A DNA stretch of 64,000 bases, from contig CAJNDS010002671.1 of assembly GCA_905221605.1 (NCBI GenBank), forward strand, positions 150,001 through 214,000. The letters are read 5' to 3'. A model generated the notes under the pieces. That model made no database searches and had not been told where the DNA came from. It saw only the letters and a list, made by a program, of their open reading frames with translations. A program made the position numbers and the translations under genes. Positions 1-8,967 of this stretch are shown one piece after another (position 1 is the stretch's first letter; each line of letters opens with the position of its first letter). The DNA comes from Symbiodinium natans. Its lineage: Eukaryota; Sar; Dinophyceae; Suessiales; Symbiodiniaceae.

Positions 1-60
1 GGGTTTTGAAGAAATTCGTGTCAAAATTTGACAAACCGGCCTTCCATGTTTCGCTTTCAG

Positions 61-2224
61 GCAAGACCGTCACCTTATTCTCACTGATCACTTCGCCGCC
101 TGTCGTACTTCGAGCATAAGCGCGGTTGGGATGCTCCTGCGCCTGTCAGCTCTTCACAGTGATGGAAACTCGACACATAGCTTCAGGTACCAGTGGGCAC
201 ATCCCGAAGTGGGCCGCCTGGTCTACTGTACACGAACAGTTCCTGAGATGAGCAAAGCACTTGAGGAGCTGCGCAAGGCGCAGCTCCAGGGTGATCCCTA
301 GATGACGTGCTCTGCGCAGCTCTGCCCGAATGCCAGGTCATCGACTTCCGCGTGCAGGTCTTGGCCGAAGACCGCGAGACGGCAAATAAAGATCGAGGCT
401 TGGCTGGGTTTAGCCTCTTAGCCGTCCTGAAGCAGAAGCCAGCCTAAAGAGCCACGCAGCCAAGTTGATGCTGTGGATTTCGTGGTGGTCTGGTCTTGTT
501 TTGCAAAATTCGCGGATGGGTGCTGACAGGAAGTCGGGGCGCTGTAACCGCGGACACTCGCAGCTGACTAAACCCTAAACCCTTAACTAAACCTTAAACC
601 CTAAACCCTAAACCCTAAACCCTAAACCCTAAACCCTAAACCCTAAACCCTTGTGCTTGTGCAGTGCGTAAGGTGAGGAGCTCCCCGAGAGCACAGAGAG
701 CACAGCCCAGCCCAGCGGCTTGTCTGCCGGCCACATCTTGGCAGCAGCTCGTCAATTTACAAATATGACCCGGTTTGGGTTTTTTTGAGATCCTTTGGAG
801 AGGATGCCTGATGATGTTGAGATCTCCCGGCGTTTTTTCTGTGGCAGCATCTGCGGAGCCGGTCTGTCCGGCAGAACTGCAAGTTCAGGTCGGGCTTTCT
901 GCAAGACGCGCCTGGTTATGCAAGAGATCTGAGCCAGACAGCGCGTTTGCCAAGATGTTGGGGACTTGCATGAGGCAGTGGCACACGTCGGCATTCTTTC
1001 TGGCTTGACGTGGCGATATAGCCGTATCCCTGCGCAACCCAAGGAAACATGTGCGTCCACCCCGAGGTCAGCAAGGAAGGTGACCGAGAGCGTGTGGACG
1101 AGTGAACGGGCTGACTTGGAGTGAGTGTGCAGTTGTTCCCAGATGTTCCCAGCTGTCCATCAGGTGTGGACTCAGATAACACGATGCGGCCTTTCAATTG
1201 CTGGCTGAGGATGTGCCGGCAGCTAACTGCACCATGGGCGCGAGAGAAGGCGAAGAAGGAAAGCCTGTGCACGCACTTCGAGAAGTGCCGAGGCAAAACC
1301 GTTGGCCACGCTATGTGACATGAGAGAGGGCTCGAAGCAACCAAAGCATCAAGTCACGGGCACAACTTAAGTACTCGGCAATTTGCCAAGGTACGAGACT
1401 GCACTTGCTCACCAGTCCCAGCTCCTCGAAACAGGTTGGATACCGCATCATCATCCCTAGCTGGGACCTAGGATCAGTAAAGTGGCTGCGTCCAGGTTTA
1501 ATCTACTGCAAGCTGAAAGTAGTCGGAATATCTGTTCAACTGTGCTGGCACTTGTTCCTCAGATTGCACGGGTGTCAAGGCCAAAAAGCGAATCCAAAAG
1601 GCGCACCTTTTTCAATTATGTCCGTGCAGCGATGCCAATGCGAAGGCATCTACACCATTGAGGACTTGCGCGCCAAGGGTCTGGAGTCGAGACTTGCCGG
1701 GGAAGAACTGTTTCTTCTTGTAAACCTGCCTTATAATGTAGGAGCACAGACATTGTTCGAGTTCTCTAGTTTCAGCAGCAACACAATGTCTCAACATGAT
1801 CTCTTTGAATGCTGCCTGGCTGAGCTTTTAGTGTCCGTGCAGCTCGGGACTGCAGGGGCTATGGATGGTGCCCGTATTACGCAGCGCGTCGATTGATTCA
1901 AGCCTCGAGTGTGGTGGTGCTCAACTACCAGTAGACGGCTCAGCTTCTTGCAGGCAGCACAGGTCTTGGCTTTAAGAAACTGAGACGCCAGTTCCCGAAC
2001 ATGCTGCTGGTGAGCGTTTGTGTGTGTTCTTCGAGACCCAGGTACGTCCTGGATCCAAAGGTGTCCCTAGCTTCGAGCCTGGGTGGAGCCCCGAGCCTTC
2101 CGGGAGCCCGCGCCAACACTCGAGGCCGGAGATAAGACGGTTTCAGTTAGTTCAAGGACGCAGGGGCCGGAGTTGAACTGGAGGCAGCACGTCGGTCGAG
2201 CCAAGCATCGTGGTGTTCGACGAG
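61..2224 (+). CDS. XPD: XPD/ERCC2-type TFIIH helicase, 5' exons (start missing)
   Basis: This is the N-terminal half of the 5'-3' DNA helicase of TFIIH, used in nucleotide excision repair and transcription initiation. The window begins in the intron before exon 61-94, which encodes the GKT of Walker A followed by TLFSLITS. Exon 187 to about 276 reads YQWAHPEVGRLVYCTRTVPE (motif Ia region). About 1211-1295 gives CRQLTAPW and LCTHFEK, matching two of the four Fe-S cysteines. About 1630-1677 gives GIYTIEDLRAKG. About 2042-2080 gives YVLDPKVSLASS. About 2198-2224 gives VVFDE, the first half of the DEAH box. A possible exon near 880-930 (LSARRAWLC) is uncertain, and exons with the remaining Fe-S cysteines were not located. 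The first intron (95-186) starts with GC. The reading frame continues at 15235 after a 13-kb intron. Family assignment rests on the order and spacing of motifs remembered from XPD; borders are approximate except 94/187 and 2224. Confidence 0.92.
567..650. repeat. Interstitial telomere-like (CCCTAAA)n array
   Basis: About eight near-perfect copies of CCCTAAA (TTTAGGG on the other strand), preceded by two or three degenerate copies. It lies inside an XPD intron with unique coding exons on both sides, so it is interstitial rather than a chromosome end. Confidence 0.9.
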
Positions 2225-2639
2225 GCCTTACATGTTCGTTATTGTTTGCTTGCTCCAGCAGCCACGCAGGGCCATGCAAAGCACGCACACGCTGGTGAAC
2301 CGCATTTTGCCTCTCAAGACTCGGGTCGTAAAAAATGCTACGACTTGGCCATCTCCTCGGAGTGGCAGCTTACGTTTCACCTTCATGCATCCCAGCTAGG
2401 GCATGGGAGGCTGTAACGGCTGTAGCCTGCCCCGATGCTGGGCCTGCTGGGCATACGGAAACCTGCGAAGCCCAGCTAGTTTTTGATTCGGTTGACACCG
2501 TTGACACCTCCGCAGACGAAGAGGCGTTGCTCCTGGAGCTGCTGCAAGTAAGCACGAAGCTTGAGAGAGGTGGTGAATCACAGGGGCATCCTGCAGCAGC
2601 TCGAGGAGCTCGAGGCCCTGGCTCAGAGCACCAGTCCTT

Positions 2640-3053
2640 CTTCGGAAGTCTCCTTAACGGGAATGTGGGCAAAACATCCTTTGTCCTAGCAGTCGTGCTG
2701 CCGCATGTGGCAGCTTTCCTCGTCTCCTACTGCCTGCGCTGTCACCCCCTCAAGCCTGCTAACCATCCAGTTGAAGTCGAAGCACTTCAGGAGGAGGACC
2801 AAATGGAACCTCCACGAAGACGCACGGTCTTGCTTTGAAAGCAGTTGTTTTGATGCTTTCTGCTTTGTTTTTTCACCAAAGATCAAGCAAGCAGTATTGT
2901 TTCGTCGAGTTAGGTCTGTCTTACATTCTTCCGCGCATTGGCCCCATGTGGGTCATCCACTTGCTGGGAATCTTTTCATTGGCAGCAGCCGCCCCGAGCT
3001 ACCCCTACATGTGCCTTTGCTTCCATTGTGCTGGACTTGGGTGCGCTGGTGAG
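2640..3053 (+). other. Candidate hydrophobic exons upstream of MFS gene
   Basis: Two open stretches have membrane-like composition: TSFVLAVVLPHVAAFLVSYC around 2670-2735 and WVIHLLGIFSLAAAAPSYPY around 2945-3010. The downstream transporter exon lacks about three N-terminal membrane helices, so these could be its first exons. I cannot fix splice sites or frame joins, and a chance open frame is possible. The rest of 2225-3853 shows nothing else recognisable. Confidence 0.25.
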
Positions 3054-3853
3054 TCACTAGCACCTGACATCTCGATGTTCTGGACCAAGGTACTTGAACT
3101 TCTTTGCACGGCAAGTTTCGAGCAAGCCCGTGGATTGCGCAATAGACATGGCCACGGCACCTTGTAGCCAAGCTGCGGTGATAGCTATGCAACTCATTGT
3201 AGCAAAAGGCGGGGGTTGAGAAATGCTGACAGAATCGGCCGCATAGGTTCAGATGCGGAAGCCTGCCTTAAACTTAAGCTCCATGCCTGGTGCCACATGT
3301 GCCGACCTGCTCCCAGATGCGAATGCGAACCCACGAGGAACCACACGGCCACGCAGATAAACCCTTGATGTTGCACATCCAAACCTCGCATCTGTTTAGG
3401 GCCTTGCCTCTCTGAGAGTTGTGCCTCGCATGTGCATTCGCAAGGCCTGGCAGGGCCAGTGGTCCAGTTCTTCACCGGGCCAGCGTCACTTGTCCGATCA
3501 TTGACCTTGCTGGGGTTCTGGTTGAGGAGATGCATTTGTGCTGGCTAGCTGGCCAGGCTTGGTGCACTCAGCGACTCGCTCGGAAGGCGACCGGCAATCA
3601 TTACGATTCGGACAAGCATGGCATCCTGGTCTGCAAAGCTTTTTGAGGAGAAACGCTTAGGCGGGTACATCCCCAACTCTGTTCTGGCCAAGCTAGGCAA
3701 TCACCAGCGCCGCCGGTGCTGCTGTGGCCTGGTTCAACCTTCCAGTCCGGTGGCCTAGTGTGAAATGTCTTGCCACTCTTCTGACTCTTGGTGTGTGGGG
3801 TTAGGCTTGCCAACTTGAATGATGCATCTCTCGCTTTGTTTGCACAGCTGCAG

Positions 3854-4795
3854 GTCTGGTGGGACTATTGGATTGGTTTTCTTGGATTGATCCCTTATTT
3901 CGCCGTGCCAACAGCGTGGTACGTTGATCGCATCGACCATGCCCCCAGCATCGTTCGTGCAATCACTTTTGTGGAAGGCACATGCATTTTCAGCGGGCTC
4001 CTGGGGGCCTTGCTGGGAAGTGTCCTGAGCATGAGGATGGCGCTCATGGTGGGTATGGTCGGAAAGCTCATAGACTTGCTGCTGGCTATCTTCTGGTTGC
4101 CGGAGTCACTGGCACAGGAGAAGAGGATACCCTTCTCTTGGTCCCTGTTGATTCCCACAACCTCCTTTCGTGCATTGCTACAGAGCCCTTTAGTTCAGAA
4201 GTTGGCGGCCATTGGTGTGATTGACGCTTTTCACTACACTGGCTGGCTTGCAATTCTAGCCAGGTTCCTGCAGCAGCATTTCGCCTGGAGCCGGCAAGAT
4301 AACTACATGGGGGGGCTTCTGGATGCAGTTTCCGCCATAGCATGGATGGCCATTGGGGTGAACCTACTTCTTCCTGCCCTTGGCCGGGTGGGAGTGCTAG
4401 CCACCAGCACCATATCCGTTGGAATGGCTAGTGTCATCATAATGCTCGCGACAAAGCATTGGCACATCTATCTCGAATGCGTTTTGTTCGGTGGCCTCCC
4501 GCTCATGAGCGCCGCTGTCTTGGTGGCTCTTGTTGGCAAGTCTAGCTCTGCTGAGCAACAGGGAATGCTGCAAGCCACTTTGAACCTCGTAACCCAAATC
4601 AGCGGTGCAATAGGGGCTGTCTGCTTTGGCGTCGTATTTCAGTTCTTGGATCCTATTGCTCCTGGTGCTCCCACGTGGAGAATGGGCGCATATGTTCTAT
4701 ATGGAGGCCTCTTCATGATTCCAAGCCTCTTGCTGACATTCTCGCTTCGCAAGCACATTGAGGAGGAGCCCCAGAAGATCGTGGATGCAAGATAA
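3854..4795 (+). CDS. MFS-type transporter, C-terminal 9 helices
   Basis: A 313-residue open exon starts after a CTGCAG acceptor (ag at 3852-3853) and ends at TAA 4793-4795. It contains about nine hydrophobic helices. Around the second and third helices is the pattern expected for helices 4-6 of the TetA/HIAT1-like major facilitator families: a short Y-V-D-R loop, a glycine-rich helix (SGLLGALLGS) and a helix ending in LPES, typical of the domain linker. The second half has six helices and ends in a charged cytoplasmic tail. A substrate cannot be inferred. The first three helices must come from upstream exons (candidates at 2.6-3.05 kb), so no start codon is assigned. The coding unit sits within the large XPD intron, in the same orientation. 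The single long exon contrasts with the mini-exons of XPD. Confidence 0.72.
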   Translation, partial: VWWDYWIGFLGLIPYFAVPTAWYVDRIDHAPSIVRAITFVEGTCIFSGLLGALLGSVLSMRMALMVGMVGKLIDLLLAIFWLPESLAQEKRIPFSWSLLIPTTSFRALLQSPLVQKLAAIGVIDAFHYTGWLAILARFLQQHFAWSRQDNYMGGLLDAVSAIAWMAIGVNLLLPALGRVGVLATSTISVGMASVIIMLATKHWHIYLECVLFGGLPLMSAAVLVALVGKSSSAEQQGMLQATLNLVTQISGAIGAVCFGVVFQFLDPIAPGAPTWRMGAYVLYGGLFMIPSLLLTFSLRKHIEEEPQKIVDAR

Positions 4796-5195
4796 GGTTG
4801 CAATCTTGACGTTCTTATGTTGTGAGCCGTCTCTGGCTGCTGACAAAGGTAAGGTTGACCGACTAAGGATTTGTTGGAGTAATTCAGCATGGATTGCGGA
4901 ATACCTGAAAAGATGAGCAGGGCTCGTAGTCTGCAGCCAGTTGCAGGCCTGTTAGATAAGAGGTGACAGGCCAGGTTGCAGTCTATGCGGTAGTCTGCAT
5001 GTCTTCAGCATGCTTGCAGGTATGCCAGAATTGCTCCCGGACTTGCCGAAGCAAGAGTGTTTGAGGTAACCCTTGGCTAGCACACACGGCAACTCAATAA
5101 GCTGCACACTAAACAAGCATGTGCAGCGTTTGTGTATATGTAACTTACTCGTTTGAGATGTACAAGTTCTTTGCACGAAAACAATGCAGTCGTTC

Positions 5196-5200
5196 TCCTC

Positions 5201-5285
<85 letters not shown>

Positions 5286-5317
5286 GTCTACTACTACTTC
5301 GTCTACTACTACTTCGT

Positions 5318-5367
<50 letters not shown>

Positions 5368-5377
5368 GCTACTACTG

Positions 5378-5423
<46 letters not shown>

Positions 5424-5535
5424 GACTACTACTACTACTACTACTAGTACTACTAGTACTCGTACAAGTACTAGTACTAGTACTAGTACTCGTACTAGTA
5501 CTAGTACTAGTACAACAACAACAACAACAACAACA

Positions 5536-5632
<97 letters not shown>

Positions 5633-5640
5633 TGATTGCT
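5196..5640. repeat. (ACT)n trinucleotide array
   Basis: About 445 bp of CTA/ACT repeats with interruptions (TCG TCT, GCT, AGT-ACT blocks, a short CAA run near 5513-5535). All open frames through it encode homopolymers and are artefacts of the repeat. Confidence 0.95.
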
Positions 5641-5810
5641 ATGATTACTATGATTACTATGATTACTATGATTATTGTGACTACTGTGATTACTGTGATT
5701 ACTGTTATTTCTGTGATTACTATGATTACTATGATTGCTATGATTTACTATGATTACTATGATTACTATGATGACTATGATTAGTATGATTACTATGATT
5801 ACTGTGATTC
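5632..5810. repeat. ATGATTACT minisatellite adjoining the (ACT)n array
   Basis: About twenty copies of a 9-bp unit ATGATTACT with variants (GTGATTACT, ATGATTGCT) follow directly on the (ACT)n array and probably derive from it by ACT to ATT/ATG substitution. Confidence 0.9.
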
Positions 5811-5850
5811 AGAACGTCATGGACAATTGACGCCGTGTTATTCCTTACTC

Positions 5851-6160
5851 TACACCTTCAAAACTCGAGTTTTGAGCTTATTTTGCATTTTCTGGGGAGG
5901 GCGGGAAAATGTTTTTGCTGATGAGGGCCTTTGATTTCCTATGCGGGCCTCTTTTTTTTTTTATAACTTTACCCCTTCACAACTCGAGTTTTGAGCTTAT
6001 TTTACATTTTCTGGGGAGGGCGGGAAAATGTTTTTGCTGATGAGGGCCTTTGATTTCCTATGCGGGCCTCTTTTTTTTTTTATAACTTTACCCCTTCACA
6101 ACTCGAGTTTTGAGCTTATTTTACATTTTCTGGAAAAATGCTTTTTCTGATGAGGGCCTT
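5851..6160. repeat. 119-bp tandem repeat, about 2.5 copies
   Basis: The block containing AACTCGAGTTTTGAGCTTAT starts near 5862, 5981 and 6100, a period of 119 bp. Copies one and two are nearly identical and the third is truncated after the ACATTTTCTGG stretch. Each unit carries the palindrome AACTCGAGTT, a GGGGAGGGCGGG box and a run of about ten T. Confidence 0.9.
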
Positions 6161-6315
6161 GGATTTCCTATGAGGGCCTAGGATTTCCTATGAGGGTCTT
6201 GGATTTCCCATGAGAGCCATGCGCGAATAATTTATGATTTAAATTGGCTTGGCTTGGCTTTGGGGGGGGGGGGGCTTGGGGCTGGTGCGGGGGGGGAGAG
6301 GGGGAGGACTTCAAG

Positions 6316-6612
6316 CTGTGGTGTTTTGGGTTTTAGGGTTTAAGCACACAGGACGTTTGGACTTCCAGGGTTTAAGCACACAGGACGTTGGGCTTCCACT
6401 TGAAGCTGTGGGGAAGCTGTGGGGTTTTGGGCAGCAGGAAGGTTTAAGCGCACAGGACTTTTGGGCTTCCACTTGAAGCTGTGGGGTTTAGGGTTTAGGG
6501 TTTCAGGTTTAAGCACACAGGACTTTTGGGCGAGCACTTCAGGCTTTTGGGTGTGGGGTTTCAGCACATAGGACGTTGGGGTTTGCACTTCAGGCTTTGG
6601 TTTCAGGATACA
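6316..6612. repeat. Degenerate repeat with TTTAGGG and AAGCACACAGGAC units
   Basis: At least five copies of AAGCACACAGGACGTTGGG (variable length) alternate with CACTTGAAGCTGTGGGG and degenerate TTTAGGG tracts (for example 6486-6504). A poly(G) tract lies just upstream at 6262-6274. Confidence 0.8.
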
Positions 6613-6831
6613 GGGTTTTTTTGCAACACTGTTTCTCTGACTCTTCCCTTGAACACTACAAAAACTCAACCTGTGAAGCCCAGATGCTAGACAAGCACGT
6701 CGCGCACGAAACAAGTAGTTTCCCGCCCTGGCAACTCGGGTGATGCCACATCTGGAAACATCGCATATTACAGGGTTTTTGCAGGCGTGCTGTGACGAAG
6801 ACGCAGCGTCAAATATCCATGACGCGCGTAC

Positions 6832-6865
6832 TCGTACTACCACAACAACAACAACAACAACAACA

Positions 6866-6924
<59 letters not shown>

Positions 6925-7029
6925 TTCTACTTCTACTTTTACTTTCACTTCTACTTCTACTTCTACTTCTACTTCTACTTCTACTTCTACTTCTACTTCT
7001 ACTACTACTACTACTACTACTACTACTAG

Positions 7030-7107
<78 letters not shown>

Positions 7108-7139
7108 TTTTACTTTCACTTCTACTTCTACTTCTACTT

Positions 7140-7232
<93 letters not shown>

Positions 7233-7470
7233 TTCTCCTACTACTACTACTACTACTACAACTACTACTACTCCTACTCCTACTCCTACTCCTACTCCTA
7301 CTCCTACTCCGACTCCTACTCCTACTCCTACTCCTACTCCTACTGCTACTACTACTGCTACTCCTACTGCTACTCCTATGGCTACTCCTACGCCTACTCC
7401 TACTCCTACTCCTACTACCGCTGCTGCATCTGCTACGGCTGCTACTGCTGCTACCACTACCACGATCAAT
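6832..7470. repeat. Compound (ACT)n / (ACTTCT)n / (ACTCCT)n array
   Basis: About 640 bp of trinucleotide repeats on the same strand phase as the 5.2-kb array. It passes from CAA to ACT, then ACTTCT blocks with an ACTTTTACTTTCACT variant that occurs twice (near 6935 and 7105), then ACT, then ACTCCT, ending in GCT-rich triplets. Frames through it are not genes. Confidence 0.95.
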
Positions 7471-7636
7471 AATGTCAATAATGTTCACACTACACGTGTG
7501 TACAAACGCGCACATGTGCATACACCAATGCTTGCACACATGTACACATGCATAGGCGCAACATACATGCAAAAACACCGCGAAACCCAAACAAACACAC
7601 AACTACAAACCACGAGAAGCAACACTAACTAAAACG

Positions 7637-7695
7637 TTCGTCGTCGTCATCATCACCACCATCATCATCATCATCATCATCATCGCCATCACATC
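7637..7695. repeat. (ATC)n microsatellite
   Basis: GTC GTC followed by CAT/ATC triplets, immediately 5' of the ATG at 7741. Confidence 0.9.
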
Positions 7696-7740
7696 GGCAA
7701 CTGCATGGCTCGCGTGTACTAGACTCTATGTTCTAGTGCC

Positions 7741-8967
7741 ATGGACGATGCAAAGGTGTTGGTGCGCATCCGAAGGATTAATGGCCAGGAGCTGGAGTTG
7801 GAGGCAGGCCTCGATGATACAATTGGAGAGCTGAAAGCGAGGCTTGCCGAGCTGTCCGGGGTGCCGACGCTGTGTCAAAAGCTCGTCCTAGAATCTCCTG
7901 TGTCCGAGGATTTTGGTCAGAAGCTGGCGGGAATTCTGAGGAGGGAGGGCACAGAGATCATCAACAAGCTGGACCGTAACTACCTTTATGAGTTGATGGC
8001 CATCCACAGGCCGCATCGGCATATGTACCAATGCCTGACGGCTGTCTTCTGTCTCATCACATCCTGCCCATCTGTGAGAAGTTCGATTCGACTACCACGG
8101 TCGATCCAGGATCCCGGTTGGGACAACTTGAGGGCGTTAATGTGTGTCGAAACACAACAGTTCCTACGAAGCTTGCAGGAGTTTCCTGAGGAGGTGGTCC
8201 AAGCCAACATGCGAGAGACGCACGTGCTCCGAGCTGAAGCATTGGCCCTGGAGATGGGAGAAACGTTTACGCCCGGACATCAAGCCAAGTTCAGCGTTGC
8301 GTGCGGAATTCTTTGCGAATGGGCATTGATCTCCTTGCAGTTTTTCAGGGCCTTCCATTCCACCAGCTGGGCAGTTTCGCAAAGTTTGCAGGACCGTTTT
8401 CCCTTGTCATTGTATTCAGACGGGCAGCAGCCATTACAGCTGTCCTTACTTACAGACGTCGAGCCGGCTTTTGCAAGCCTGTCGTCTGATGTCGAGCACG
8501 TCCTTGTGGCTATCAAGGCCTTGGCGCAGCTGGGCGACAAGTGCTTGGATCGCTCGGTGCCTGCTCTGGCTGGAAAGTTGCGGGATTCTCGGCAAGAAAT
8601 TCGAAAAGCAGCTCGTGACTCTTTAAAGCAGCTTTTTTGCCACGACTCCGACACAGCCAGCGGCCTGCGAGAACAGCTTGAGACTTGCACACCACACGGC
8701 AACGATGTACCTTGGCATGCTGCGGTCGAGATCATGGAGGTTCTGGTGCACATGGCAGCGGGCCATCTGCACACGCTATCCTGGCTGGTCGGGGCCATGT
8801 GTTTTGCTGCCGACGAAGCCAAGGAAGCTGGCTGGTCACACTTCCAAGAAGTAGAGCACCTTGCAGATTCTGAGAAGGTGGCTAGCCTCCTCATTGCTTT
8901 CATGCAAGTGGAACGTGCTGCGCACGGGAGGATGTGCGATGCCCTTGTCAAGGCCCGTGCCAACTGA
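7741..8967 (+). CDS. Ubiquitin-like + dynein-stalk-like + HEAT-like protein
   Basis: An intronless 408-codon frame with an ATG in good context and a TGA stop at 8965-8967. Residues 5-50 (KVLVRIRRINGQELELEAGL, then LKARLAELSGVP and QKLVL) resemble a ubiquitin-like fold of the kind often seen at dinoflagellate N-termini. Residues about 65-205 resemble the helices flanking the stalk of dynein heavy chains: YELMAIHRPHRHMYQCLTAV, a conserved W (127), FLRSLQEFPEEVV, then FTPGHQAKFSVACGILCEWA, which parallels the dynein pattern around FNPEKV-S-A-C-W. Residues about 250-300 form a HEAT-like repeat with VRKAA-type spacing (EIRKAARDSL). There is no ATPase ring or microtubule-binding tip, so motor function is not implied. 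Lies inside the XPD intron, same strand. Function unknown; domain calls are from memory. Confidence 0.6.
   Translation: MDDAKVLVRIRRINGQELELEAGLDDTIGELKARLAELSGVPTLCQKLVLESPVSEDFGQKLAGILRREGTEIINKLDRNYLYELMAIHRPHRHMYQCLTAVFCLITSCPSVRSSIRLPRSIQDPGWDNLRALMCVETQQFLRSLQEFPEEVVQANMRETHVLRAEALALEMGETFTPGHQAKFSVACGILCEWALISLQFFRAFHSTSWAVSQSLQDRFPLSLYSDGQQPLQLSLLTDVEPAFASLSSDVEHVLVAIKALAQLGDKCLDRSVPALAGKLRDSRQEIRKAARDSLKQLFCHDSDTASGLREQLETCTPHGNDVPWHAAVEIMEVLVHMAAGHLHTLSWLVGAMCFAADEAKEAGWSHFQEVEHLADSEKVASLLIAFMQVERAAHGRMCDALVKARAN

Noticed and set aside
5119-5784. Long frames of poly-Thr, poly-Leu or poly-Tyr
   Set aside because: Simply the three readings of the (ACT)n array; no non-repetitive sequence is attached.
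6340-7602. 420-codon minus-strand frame
   Set aside because: Most of it is the complement of trinucleotide repeats (poly-Val, Arg-Ser); the rest is telomere-like repeat.
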